Below are positions 24,751 to 36,670 of a stretch of DNA of 64,000 nt, one piece after another. The position numbers and the translations under genes are program-made. This DNA is from Epiperipatus broadwayi. Its lineage: Eukaryota; Onychophora; Udeonychophora; Euonychophora; Peripatidae. Each line of letters starts with the position of its first letter. Within the stretch, counting starts at the first letter, position 1. The notes beneath the pieces are model-generated. The model was not told the origin of the DNA. It searched no databases and saw only the letters and a program-made list of their open reading frames with translations. The stretch lies in assembly GCA_028023455.1 (NCBI GenBank), contig JAQFVV010006215.1, positions 1,436,580 through 1,500,579 of the forward strand. Reading direction: 5' to 3'.

Positions 24751-25860
24751 TTACTTTGAATATAAGATGCTCCCTAATTTAAAATGCCATAGGATTTTAA
24801 GCCCCCCAAAAATGGAAAAACATAACTCCTGAATTTAAGACACATATGTAGTTAAATGGGAAACTAATATAAATACAATAAACTCACCTAATTTATTGCA
24901 AATCTTCATCAGATATACAGTACTTTCACTTTCTACATTTTTACTTTTAGAACATTAATTTTCATTTTCACTATTCCATCAGGGTATATCATCTTCAGAC
25001 CATTTAGATTGCAGCTAAAATAACATTATAATTTCTTTGTCAATTTGCTTTCAAGTAAAAGTATATATTTCTAATAAAATCTGAATCATTCTTCTAAAAT
25101 AATTTATAATTTTACAAATATTTCTGAAAAAAACCAAATGAGTAAAAAAAATTCTAAAACATATGTTTTCATTGTGAAAATCAAATGAAGATATCAAAAC
25201 TATCAATATCAGCAAAATAACATTAAAAGATTCTAAAACATATTTTTTTACTTTAAAAACAGAACTGTCAAAATTTTGACATGTGCTCTCTCATGTAGAG
25301 AACAAGAAACAACCACCTTGAAAGGCAGATTCTTATCTCATTGTTATATTGATTTGTTGGTTATTTGGTAGAGTTTTCTTAATAAAATAATGGTAAAACC
25401 ACTAAAATAATTTAAGTTTCTAAAACATGTTTTCATTTTAAAAATCAGAAGAAAGCTATTGGAACTGACAACATTTTGACAGGCACTCTCTTGTGTAGAG
25501 AATCAGAAACAACCAATCAGTGCCTTGGAAGGCAGGTTTTTATCTCATTGTTATACTGATTTGTTAGTTGTAAAAAAAATTTAAAGGTAATTTGGTAAAA
25601 TTTTCTCAATAAAATAATGGTAACATTGGAAAAATAACATTAAAACTAGCAGTTTGAGAGAGAGAGAGAGTTAAAGCCATTTATAAAATTATTCCAAAAA
25701 ATATTGCTTAAAAAGATTTATCATGCTATTTTACATAGGTAATGATGATAATACAAGGTGCATGTATAGACTAAAGCAAAGATTCACTGAAATAAGATGT
25801 TAAAAATTTTAATTTTGAATTTAAGACAGTGTATTTGTGAAAAAATATATCTTTACATAA
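24751..25860. mobile_element. Non-coding DNA-transposon relic
   Basis: The left side has TTGAATATAAGATGCTCCC and AATTTAAGACACAT at 24764-24845. The right side has AAATAAGATG and GAATTTAAGACAG near 25791-25830. Such AATATAAGAC-type stretches often mark the ends of non-autonomous DNA transposons in animals. The interior contains an internal duplication (25225-25620). No transposase is visible, and the family is not certain. Confidence 0.4.
25225..25620. repeat. Two direct copies of a ~170-bp segment
   Basis: The segment beginning TTCTAAAACAT and containing TTTTGACA, GCACTCTC-type, AAACAACCA, GGCAG and TATCTCATTGTTAT recurs at about 25230-25400 and 25420-25620. The copies are diverged but collinear, so this is an old internal duplication within the surrounding relic. 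Confidence 0.65.
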
Positions 25861-26002
25861 ACTTTCATTATTACAAAATCACATAAGCAGGCAGAAACAA
25901 AATAGGCTCTGCTCATATGTATAAAACAATGATGTTCTTATATTACATATTTATATTCAATATTCTTGTGAAAACATAAATAATTAACTAGTTGAGCTGG
26001 AA

Positions 26003-26400
26003 AGAAATCATCATATATACCTGGGTCTCTTTTTGTGCAAATTTTTTTAATGTGATTTTGAAGTTATGTGATTCATGTTTTTTTCTTAATATCTTTTTAT
26101 GCAGTTTTCTTTTATGCGATAAAGAAGTTTATATTGCACTTAAAATTGGGATTTCCCCATTTTATATACATGCAATAAATTTTACATACTTTAAATGTCT
26201 GTTGGAAAATGGTTTGGTAATAAATTTCAATACTGTAGAAGATTTAGAAAAAGATAATGAAACAGAAGTGGAACCTGTTCATTTCATAGCAAAAACGATT
26301 CGAGAAAGTCTTCAACTTTCTAATCAATTGGAAAATCATTTTCTTTTTTAATGACACAAATTATGGATAATCTCTTAAATTCCAATGAGAGCTAAATAGT
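26003..26400 (+). pseudogene. pogo/Tigger-like element, internally deleted
   Basis: The left end, ACCTGGGTCTCTTTTTGTGC (26019-26038), and the following repeated ATGTGATTTT/TATGCG motifs resemble pogo/Tigger-type termini. A related end lies at 31975-32170. An open frame to 26351 ends with VHFIAKTIRESLQLSNQLEN, which looks like the helical C-terminal tail of pogo-type transposases. A SLKF-like block just downstream is frame-shifted. The DDE catalytic core is missing, so the copy has been deleted internally. The protein similarity is from memory and weak. Confidence 0.45.
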
Positions 26401-26434
26401 TGTATGTCTGTGTTACGTATGGGTATGTTTATAT

Positions 26435-26614
26435 TTTCTTTTGTACACATATATACATGGAGAAACTTTTAGACAGAAAAAAGTTACAAGTAAAAATATT
26501 TAAGAACTTTTAATTTCTATTTAAAAAGAATGTATCTTTAAAAGTTTTTAAATATTTTTACTTGGAACTTTTTTATGTCTAAAAGTTTTTCCATGTATAT
26601 ATGTGTATAAAAGA
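26435..26614. repeat. Palindromic fold-back element (MITE-like)
   Basis: Arms at about 26436-26514 and 26536-26613 are complementary over nearly 80 bp, with matching outer ends (TTTCTTTTGTACACATATA and TATATGTGTATAAAAGAA) and a 20-bp centre. There are few mismatches, so it is fairly young. It has no coding capacity and its family is unknown. Confidence 0.75.
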
Positions 26615-29600
26615 ATGTTTAACCATTAGTCATTACTAACACCCTTGTGGAAGTGTTATATATATATATATATTCTAACCTTGTCTATGTTGTAGCTCCA
26701 CTACACATCATGCCAACCACATTGGGGGCCATAATCTGACCTGTAATCTCGTGCATCCTCACTTCCAGATAATATATGATATAAAATAAAATGGGTTCTA
26801 TCTCAGTTAATAATTAATAACTAAAATATTCAGCATTAAAATTAAAATGTTTCACTAGCTCAAATTTAAAATACGAATAAGGTTCAGTTTATAAAATAAA
26901 TTAAATAAATATTTAATATTTTCATGAGACTTGAAGTGAAAATACAGGTGACAAGATAGATTACATTGAGCCAATATCCCACAGGATACTACCTCAATGG
27001 CATAAGAACACGATCCCCCCTTTATTACTATTTCAAATAACAAACTCATAGTATTCTTACGACTTTAATAATTTCTACTCACTAAGATTAAACTAATAAT
27101 TAAATCTTAATCTTCTATTTAATAATAATGTAGCTCAAATAAAATAATCTCAGGTTCATAAAGTTTATTCTAAGTTAATAAAAATATGGTAGTAAAATAT
27201 GAGAAGGGATTTTATGTCATAATCTACTACACTGAAACTAATAATAATAAATAACAGTAATAATATTCTTCATTTTAAACTAATTCTGTATATCTTTTCT
27301 TTTTACTATAATTTTATTACCATAATAAAATAATGAAATAATATAATATGATCTTATATCTTCATGTAAGGATATAATAAATACGTGGTAGCATTTTAAT
27401 AATCTGACAAACAAAATATGTGTGGCAACTGATAGCATATAATTTAATATAATATTGTGATAACTGATTTATGACCAATAAAATAATGTAAAATTATGAT
27501 TATTTAATTATAATGAATACCAATAAAATATTTAAAATTCTTAAAATAATTCTCTATTTATCTTTTGTGCAAAATTATATATTTGTTTCAATTATTATGC
27601 ATATATCATGATTTCATGCAGCAATGTGGAGAAATAAATAACTCAGACACAAAATTTTTTAAATAACAAAATTTAACAAAGTTTATTACTAACAACAAAT
27701 AAATAAATGATTTATTTACACTATTTACAGTGGATATCCTTAACTTTTTTACTTTACAGTTTGATCTACCGGGTTATAAAAAAAAAAAAAATTATATTCC
27801 AATTATATATTTTTTTAGATTTAGGATAAAATTTTAAAAAAATTTTACTATTTGGTTTCTCATTATGGTTAACTTATTACAAATATATTTATCTACTTTA
27901 TTAGCAACAGCATTTTATCCTTAATATTATTAAACTATCTTATTTTAAAAAATTCATACTTAGAAAACATTCTATAGAAAACAAAATTTTATAATGAGTA
28001 TGGACTTCTCAAAATATTAAAAAAAAAATTTCATCTTGCAAAGTCAAAGATGTTACACAAAATATTATCCAAAAATTCAGTACTAGATTTTAGTATTTAT
28101 CACACAATGTTTACTAATCATAATAAATTCTTCTTTAAGCCTTACTTTAGTATGATATAAGTGTAATCATCAATATATTTCTGTTAATCAATAAACAAAA
28201 AATATACTATGCATATTGTTTACATAATTTACTTTGTACTATTGTATTTTTAAAAAAATATGCAATACTTATTTTCTCTTAAAAAAAAAAAAAATACTAA
28301 AGCATTTAAAATTATTATCATTTTAAAGAAAATATCTTTGTTTAGATACTTTATTTTAAAAAAGTTTATATTTCATTTCCGAAATAACATTCAAAATATA
28401 TTCTATGATTCTTTTCTTTCCTTAGGATACTTTGGATCTTCAATTTTAAGTTATAATGTCCTATTCCTTCTAAGCAAATAAACCAATCTTATACAAAACG
28501 ATAGCATAACCTAAGTTCTAAATTATTTATCATTTCTCTTAAACATATCTTACTAAACGATGCAGTTACATGAAATAAAGATAGCGAAAACAGATGCACA
28601 GGATTAAGGAAGAAAGCTAGAGTATTACTCTTAACATATCTCAAAATCATGGTACAGTGCGAAGAGGTATGACATTTACCTGCCTAATATCCTCTAGTAC
28701 AGGGACAATGTTAAAGCTATTTCTTCAGCTTTATTAGAACATCAAATATTTAAAGAAATATAAACACTGTCCAAATAAAATGTGTATCAGTCATAGGGCT
28801 TTGTTAACTATGCTGATATTCACATAAAGACTAAATATTATTTCCATTCCTTATAACATCCTATTTCTTAAAACATCATCTTGGTTTCCTGTTCACTAAG
28901 TACTTCCAAGCCACTATCTCAACATTATTTCTCAAGATTTTCCACATCTTACATCGATAAATAACTATCTGCATTTACAAAACAATAAATAAAATTCATT
29001 AATAGTTAAACAATCTAGCTGTTCCACAAGAAAAGTATGCTTACTTCATTATTCTATATGTCTAATCATATACAATCTACTTAGACAATATTTGAATATC
29101 CAATAACATGAAAATTTTAAAAGAATCACATAATTATTTGTTATGTTGGATTATATCACTAATAATAAAAAAAATCGTCGTATGCATATTTTCAAATCAA
29201 TCCTATCTTATAATGTTTTTTTAAAATGTTGTATGAAATGCGGTACATATAAGTAAAAAAAAACTTTTACACTTCATTCTTCCAATTTATGGATGATCTA
29301 AAGAAAACAAAAAAAATATACACTATAAATTATCAATAGTTATTATTATTACCAATAACCTTTATCTAGTCATCATGTTCAGTAGGCTTCCTTTATCCAC
29401 TTGAGCATTGCAGATATAAAAAAAAAATTCACACCCATACACTTTATATTAAAATATTTTTAGCTAAATTATTAGATTGTTATATTATAAAATTTTAATA
29501 TTAATAAATTGATGTTTTTATGTTTTTCCTAATCTTATATAAAAATTTAGATTTAAACTAGGTTAACAAAATAAAAGGAATCAAAACTATAATTACATAT

Positions 29601-31974
29601 TTTCTTGATAATAGTTCCTGATAAGTCCAAAATGTTTATTATTTTCTCTAGAGTTTTTAAAAATGTTCTCCGGAAGCACGTTAAAGTTTAAAATAAAAAT
29701 AATTATTAATCCATTTAGTAAAATTTATAGAAAATAATCCTTGGTTTAGTATTTAGGACGATAATTATTAAATCATAATATTAGTTAATCCCATGAAGCT
29801 TCTTAATCTTCTCTACCAATATTCTCTGCATATCCGATGCATCAATCCATCTAATTTAACTTTTAAAATATTCGATAAACTTTTAAGTACTATTTGTATT
29901 TCCATGGATTCATCTTTTATTCAACTGTGTTCACTTTTTTATATATGTTTCCTTCTTGATACATTTAAACTTTCGTTTGGTAATATATGATATAAAATAT
30001 TTTTTTAAAAAAATGTTACCTTCAGAAAGGATATAACATTTTACTCCTTTTGATATAATATATTATAAAATGATTCATGAAATATAATTGTCTTATTACT
30101 ATTTAAAAAATAAATCTTGGATAAGACTATAATAATACGTTTCAATACATTTTTTAGACTCCGTATAATGTCCGAGCTGTGGTTTTTTTTATGTACCAAA
30201 ACAGTTCTCCGGTGAAGTATTAATAAAGCTGTATGAATAAATATTTCAAATATTTTTTCAGCATTACAACTTATATCCATTTTATTTCATAGTATATCCA
30301 TCCTTTATTGTGAAACTTAGGTTAAATTTTTAGATAAAATACGACTGGTAAGTACTTTAAAAATTAGAAAATCATTTCCACGAAGTTTCTAAATTATTAT
30401 ATTTTAACACCCTCTTTTGCAAAAATACTTTAAAAAAATTATCAATTAGTCTTTGCAAAATAAACGATAAGAAAGTACCAAAAAAATTGACTAAAATAAA
30501 AATTTAAAAATAAATACTATCTCTTTGATAGTTATAATTTACCTTTCTCTAGTTTCACCACATTATTAATCTCCCTTGATAACTTAGTTACGATGATATT
30601 TATAGTCTGTAAAAATACCTTATCCTATTGGTTAATTCTTACTTTAGCTTGAGAACAAATTTACATATTTTTAGTTTATAGTAGAATTAAATTTCAAAAT
30701 TAGAAATTATGACGTAATGAACTTAAAATATTATTTAAAATATTACTTTTGAATAAATTATTATTTTATTAAAACTATTTAAACATTTAAAATAACTTTT
30801 AAAATAACATTTAATAACTTGTTCCATTTCTTAATATTCAATTTATCTATTTTTATTTAAATAAAATATTTAATTTTTATATTATGAATGTATTCGTCTT
30901 TATTACATCATTCAAGCATGTTATACGATAGTTAACTTAATGTTTAATACTATTTGCTTTTATGATAGGCAATAATTCCATCCAATTCTATAATATAACT
31001 TTTAAAATATTTTAAACTTTGTTATTATTTCAAACAAGCGTGTGTGTGAACATATGTAATATACATGTCACATGATCAATAACTTTGACAAATGATTTTC
31101 AATCTATTTCTCTGCCTAGACTAATAAAATTGATACACTTATTATATTATATAAAATAATTATAAAAATTTAGAAGAACAATTTAGAAAATATAGAACTA
31201 GATATAATTTTCACCATCATAAAGTTTATTTTTAAAATATATTATATTAATTTTGATTATTAAATATGATTATAAATTTAAACACTGTATTTATTAACTT
31301 ATCAGTTTTAAACTATTAAAATCGAATTTATTAAATATACTTTTAATTTTTATAGCTGTGTTATTTAATATGGCCAGCTTTTACAACCATATGCAACAAT
31401 ATTTAAAGCTTTATATAACTATTTTTAAATGATTTTATATACTATGTATTCTCTTTAGCTTCAAATTGTACTTTAAAGATATAATTGACTTAATATCATT
31501 AATGTATTAAAAGAACATATTTTAAAATTTAAAATTTTTAGTAATTGACTGTTATAAACTATTACTGACCTATAGAAAAGGGCACAATATATATATATAT
31601 ATATAGTTGCACTCGTGGAAGTGTATTCTCTAATAGCTAGATATAGCAGTCTGGATATCTCAAACTTCATAAACAATTAGTAAAATAATTGTCTCAAAGT
31701 TTAATTACTGATTACAGTGTCAACAGAAAACCATTAACACAGCATGAGACTGAAGTTGGTGCTAATTGTATTTCCTCTTGTGACAAACTGATTTCTTATA
31801 AGTTCACAAATGAACTGCATATTGTCAAATAGTGATAATGATTAAAATATGTATAAAAAATGTAAAATAAATTACACATAAAAACATATTGTTTTGAATA
31901 AAATTAAATAGTTAATAAATAAAGTAAAAAAAGTTTGTCTTGTATTAATTTTTTTCAAATATTTGAAATTTTTT
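26615..31974. other. A/T-rich region without recognised features
   Basis: More than 5 kb of unassigned sequence. Frames at 28260-28481, 29793-29990 and 30041-30280 are short, lysine/isoleucine/phenylalanine-rich and show no domain. The block at 28560-29000 is slightly less A/T-biased but has no open frame. A TA microsatellite lies near 31588-31605. Confidence 0.45.
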
Positions 31975-32170
31975 TAGTCATACTTTATTTCCTTATTTTT
32001 TATGCAAATTTTAAAGTAATTTTACCTTGTTGCTTTGATTTTATGTGATTTCTAAAAATTAAGGAACATATCCCATATTTTTTAATGTAAGTTAAGTCTA
32101 TTTTTGTGCAATTTTTTTAATGTGGTTTTTCTATGGAACCTATCTATTACATAAAAATAGACCCAGGTGT
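31975..32170 (-). mobile_element. pogo-like terminal fragment
   Basis: In reverse complement the right side reads ACCTGGGTCTATTTTTATGT, close to the end at 26019-26038, followed by AAAATTGCACAAAAATAGAC-type repeats of the same theme. No transposase is present. It is probably a remnant of the same transposon family. Confidence 0.45.
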
Positions 32171-32721
32171 ATATATATAATAATTTGCCATGCCAAACAT
32201 TGACAACATAAGAATACTAATGATAAGTAAGGGGCATACTTTCTTTTTTTATATAATTTCTCAGCAGGGATCTCATCTGCATTTATTATTGTATATAAAT
32301 TAAGAATGTATTACAGAATTGTCATTTAACACTATATAATATGTCAAATTCATACCTATGATTCATACTGATTATAACTCGGCTTTAATACTGACATCAC
32401 TGCAGATATATTCTTACAATAAATTTTCATATTTTATGCCATGATAAATATTGACAAAGTTAAACTTAATATGCACAAAATGTTTACTCACACATCAATA
32501 TATTTACTTCTTTTATATTAACAATTCATGAATAATTATAATTCTACTCTATAGGACTATTTAAATATAAAATGTAAAATCTATATTTCTTCTAAGATAA
32601 ATAAATAAATATATATTTGCAAAAAAAAAAATCAAGTCATATATCATATGACCTAATTTAACAAGCTTGTATACAACAAATGTTATCTAATGAACTGCCA
32701 TTAGCTCTTAACAAGCTTTTC

Positions 32722-32785
32722 AGAATATTCCCAACCCTAGACTGGTTTCTGCTACTGGCTTCCTCAGTGAGGTGCTAAGATATTC
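32722..32785 (-). ncRNA. Hammerhead ribozyme, family D (unit D1), weak stem II
   Basis: Read on the minus strand: CTGAGGA (complement of 32761-32767), a short stem II that can form only two pairs (GC/GC) with a CAGTA loop, GAAA (complement of 32746-32749), stem III AC/GT with a CA loop, and the cleavage triplet GTC ending at the complement of 32740. Stem I has an inner part with one mismatch and an outer 6-bp helix (complement of 32722-32728 with 32780-32785). Core residues are intact, but the weak stem II makes activity uncertain. Confidence 0.55.
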
Positions 32786-33540
32786 AAGCATTAGATTTAA
32801 AATACCACATCAATCCCAGCACTTTATCTAATGGAATAACTATTAAATAAAAAATCTGAAATTTTCAGATATCCATATGTCTTCAAATCCTGCTATCTAA
32901 CTTAAATAGCCATATGGGACCAAACTAAGATCAGGTATATTAATTAACAATATAAAATCACCAAAACTTTAATAGCAAAAAAATATAATTTGCAATGTTA
33001 TATTGCTAAAGCTATTAATATACAGTGTATCTGAATTTAGTTCAGTCCCATATAGCTATTTAAGTTAGATAGCTGGATTTGAAGACATATGGTTGTCTGA
33101 ACATTTCAGATTTTCTACTTAATATTTATCCATTAGATAAAATGCTGAGATTGATCTGGTATTTTAAATCTAAGCTGGTAGTAGAAACCATTCTGGGGTT
33201 GGGGATATTCTGTAAACTTGTTAGGAGATAATGGCAAGCTCATTAAATAACATTTGTTTCACACAAGCTTGTTAAATTAGGTCATGTGATATATAACTTG
33301 ATTTTTTTTTTCAATTATATTTTTTTCTATTAAGGCTTTGGTGATTTTATATTGCTAAAGCTATTAATATATGGTGTATCTGAACTTAGTTCAGTCCCAT
33401 ATAGCTATTTAAGTTAGATAGCTGGATTTGAAAACATATTGATGTTTGAAATTTTCAGATTTTCTACGTAATAGTTATCCATTAGATAAAGTGTTGGGCT
33501 TGACCTGGTATTTTAAATCTAATGCTTGAATACCCTAGAA

Positions 33541-33595
33541 TCTCACCGAGGAAGCCAGTATCAGAAACCAGTCTGGGATTGGGGATATTCTGAAA
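33541..33595 (+). ncRNA. Hammerhead relic, family D (unit D3)
   Basis: CCGAGGA at 33546-33552 replaces CTGAGGA (the conserved U is now C). GAAA lies at 33564-33567, stem III is AC/GT, and GTC ends at 33573. A change at this core position is expected to abolish cleavage, so this is a decayed copy. Confidence 0.5.
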
Positions 33596-33655
33596 AGCGT
33601 GTTAAGAGCTAATGGCAAGCTCATTAGATAATATATATTGTTTTCTCATCACAAA

Positions 33656-34485
33656 GCTCGAATGAAGCGGCTTTTAATATTTTGACTCAATTTAGTATTT
33701 GCAACATTAGTTCATTTCATTAATACATCTTAACTGAAAATTTGCAGCCTTTTATTGGGAAATCATATATATTTATCCATAAAGAACAAAAATAGAATTC
33801 TATTTATTCTTTTTTTTTTAAAAAAGCAAACAATAACAAGAATAATCCTTAGAACAAAATCAGATAATGTATTATAAATAAATAAAAAATATAATTTATG
33901 AGAAAAAAAATTTAATTAATTTATATAGTTTATTTTACTCTCCCACTACACATAATATAACACACATATATTAATAATGAACATTAAATATATAAATAAT
34001 CTTACACTTATTTCTATGTATATAAAATAGCATATCTCTATCAAGTCAAATTCATCCGAAATTTTATGTAAAACTTTTGAAGTTTATAAAAATTGGCAAA
34101 TGACCTATGCGTTTATTAAAAAGTTGCAAAGACTAATCTAATAACCTTTTGTTGTCATGAAGAATTTTTTTTTCATGGTTTACCTTTTATAAAAAAAAAT
34201 TCTGATCAATAAATAAACAATCTGTCTCTTTATTTCTTTTAAAAATGGATCCATTGGTTTGAAAAAAAAAAGCTTTCATTGTTTATATTTATAAACTGTT
34301 ATTATTTGATAATAATAAGTGAGTTAAATGAAGTATTAAATCATAATCACTATTTGAACTTTCTTTTCTTTTCAGGTTGAAGGACATCAACTGACATCTA
34401 CAAAAACTTTCTAATAATGATTTGATTCTCATTTCTGGAAAAGTCCTGAATGACTAGTTTGACAAGTTAAAGATTACCTGATGGA
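33656..34485. other. A/T-rich spacer with one splice-acceptor-like site
   Basis: Mostly unassigned. A strong pyrimidine tract ending in TTTTCTTTTCAG (34364-34375) is followed by a 12-codon open stretch to a TAA at 34412. Whether it is a real terminal exon cannot be decided here. Confidence 0.3.
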
Positions 34486-35022
34486 ATTTTATGCACAAAT
34501 CTTCCTGCATCCATTGATTACTAAGGCTTGCACATGAGTGGCACTACCGTATGAAGAGTTTTCTACTGCTAATAACAGCTTGTGTAAGCATAGGAAATGT
34601 GATCATGTGTTGTTTTGGTGGTTTTATACCATTCCTGCACATGGGACAATGGTGACAGTGGTTTTTGATAAGCCAAGGACACCAAAATGTATAGATGCTG
34701 AAGTGGGTTCTGATCTATATGACTATACAGGTGAATAAGCTTGGATTGAAAACATTAATGTGGTTTCATCTTGAGCTTCTAGTTTTATAGTTAAGTAAAT
34801 AGGAAAAAGGTGGCTGTTGGAGGGTTGCATTAGAAACTTAGATCTAGGTGCAGTGCTTTTAGATCCAAAGCTCTTCACTGATGAAAGCCATAACCAAAAA
34901 ATTAGTCCGGGGAAATAGGATGAGTAGGCACTAGATGGAATTTTATACATAAACCTTTCTGCATCCATTCATTATTTAGGTTTGCAATGGGTGGCACTAC
35001 TATATGGAGAATTTGCTACTGA
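34486..35022 (+). repeat. HHR-repeat family A, copy A5 (head-to-tail partial dimer)
   Basis: The first 75 bp (34486-34562) are the family A 3' end (TTTTATGCACAAATCTTCC to GAAGAGTTTTCTACTG). A complete unit of about 460 bp follows immediately and ends with the same sequence at about 35020. This is a head-to-tail arrangement of one partial and one full unit. The ribozyme at 34865-34929 has CTGATGA (34878-34884), but stem II is disrupted and GAAA is now AAAA, so it is dead. The complete unit defines the family's length. Confidence 0.8.
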
Positions 35023-35750
35023 GAAAATATATAGATATTATACTAATGATTTAATGAACATGGCTCCTTTTAACCACCATAATCATGGTACACACAAATT
35101 AATTTTTTTTTTCAGCTTTATTTATACCATACATGTTTTTCAAAAGAAATATTAATTAAAATAAATCTTTAATTATATTATAAAATTATTCTAATCTAAC
35201 AGATAATCTAATTATGTATACATTATATATATATATTATCTTACAAAATTTAACTAAAAATGAGTAAACAACCGTCTTTTTATTGACCTAATAATCTTAA
35301 CCTAATTCTATTTAATGTAATGTCAATAAATAACCAATTACTTTTAATCTCATAATTAGTTCAGATTTTCCATATACATGCTATTTTTAATTTAACCAGG
35401 TTAATCTATAGCATCTCCATTATTTCAAATTCATTTTATTAATCCTAAAAAAAAAAATCTAATTTTAAATATATATAAAATAAAATAGATAATTAAAATT
35501 GTACTACAAAAAAATAAATTAGAAACTTTTGAATATATTTAGAATGTTTTGTACACATGTGTATGTACTCACAACATATGAAGAGGACCGAAATTGTTCT
35601 CTGATTTGAATGCCTGTTGTGGGAAATACTTCTGTTGTTATATACATCCTGAAGGAACTCTTCTGTATCAATCTACCAAATGATATTAGTGTGTGAAATA
35701 ATGGAACCATGTGACACATCATTTTGTAATGTGCATTTTGCATTATTGTT
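35023..35750. other. A/T-rich spacer
   Basis: Nothing recognised before the mariner remnant; the left end of that element may be hidden here. Confidence 0.4.
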
Positions 35751-35754
35751 AATT

Positions 35755-36478
35755 TTTTTACACTGACTGAAAAGTTTGACAATGTAAAATTATGTTTTTG
35801 CTTACAGAATATGGCATGGAAAAAAGATGTAGTGCTTGAAACAAATTATACAAAAACTGATCTCATAAAAGCACAAGTTTATGAGTGGTTTAATTAAAAT
35901 GTTAAATTTATTACATCCAAAAAATGTGTCCCAAGTTAAGTCCAAAGTCAAAACACCGCTTATTTCTTTTTTCTTTTATTTTGAAGCAAACAACATTTTT
36001 CTCTCAAATTTAGTTTATAGCCATCAGGCCAGTTTTGAAAAATTTATAACATGTGGTAAAATGTAAACATATTACATTTTGTGGTGAAGAAAAGAATCTA
36101 AGCTCCACCCCCACAATGTGTTATCTCTCAAAGTCTTGAGTGTAAAACACTTTTTAATTAAATTCAGCATGACACAGCTTATCTATCAGCTGTATCCACT
36201 CAATATTGTTTGTTGTGATTCTTTTTAATCTCTCGCATGAAAAAATATCTCAATTTTATTTTTGTGAACTTAAAGTGGTGGGGGAAATGACAGAGATGTT
36301 AAAAGACTTCGCTTTACAAGTACTTCCAGACTACATCGAAAAATGAAAAACATGTTTAGATCAGTGTATTGCATCAAATAAATAGTTATTTGAAATTGAT
36401 TAAATTTATAACAGTTAAAAATAAATAATTAATTTTTTATTGTAAATTTGTGGTTATTTTTGGGTACTCCCATGTATA
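35755..36478 (+). pseudogene. Mariner-like transposase remnant M1
   Basis: The + strand shows, in shifting frames, the start of a mariner transposase helix-turn-helix (FDNVKLCFC... then IKAQVYEWF at about 35869-35895), then VSQVKSKVKTPLISFF (35927-35974), a block that precedes the catalytic domain, and a C-terminal EMTEMLKDFALQVLPDYIEK block (about 36287-36346). The central DDD region is scrambled by stops and frameshifts. The right inverted repeat contains TTATTTTTGGGTACTCCCAT (36454-36473), which resembles the ends of M2. I could not find the left inverted repeat. It is defective, and 190 bp separate it from the second mariner. Confidence 0.7.
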
Positions 36479-36670
36479 ACATTATCTATATATTTACGTT
36501 ATTTAAGTTTGATCTTCCAATACAATCAGTTATTTATACAATTAATGCTTGGTTATTTTATTTGCTTTACATAAAAGTTGTAAACTTAAAAAAAATGTTT
36601 ATAACTATGCTTTAACTATGTTTTTCATGACTAATTTCTTTTTCTGCTCTTATAAAATGTTCATATTTAT

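Larger units (their letters stand above)
32632..33655. repeat. HHR-repeat family D cluster: one inverted and two tandem units
   Basis: Three units are present. D1 (32632-32970) is on the minus strand; D2 (32985-33300) and D3 (33332-33655) are on the plus strand. D1 and D2 meet at their upstream ends, and D2 and D3 are head to tail. All share the upstream module (GTTCAGTCCCATAT at 33040-33053 and 33389-33402), CTATTTAAGTTAGATAGCTGG, and a ribozyme-like 3' part ending in GGGATATTCTG or its equivalent. D1 keeps the best core. D2 has lost the first ribozyme box. Such mixed inverted and tandem arrangements are usual for Penelope-like terminal repeats. Confidence 0.8.

Noticed and set aside
29793-30280. 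Possible coding segments on both strands
   Set aside because: No family resemblance, no splice context, and A/T-driven composition.
35519-35782. Minus-strand open frame of 87 codons
   Set aside because: It overlaps the start of the plus-strand mariner remnant and has no recognisable domain.
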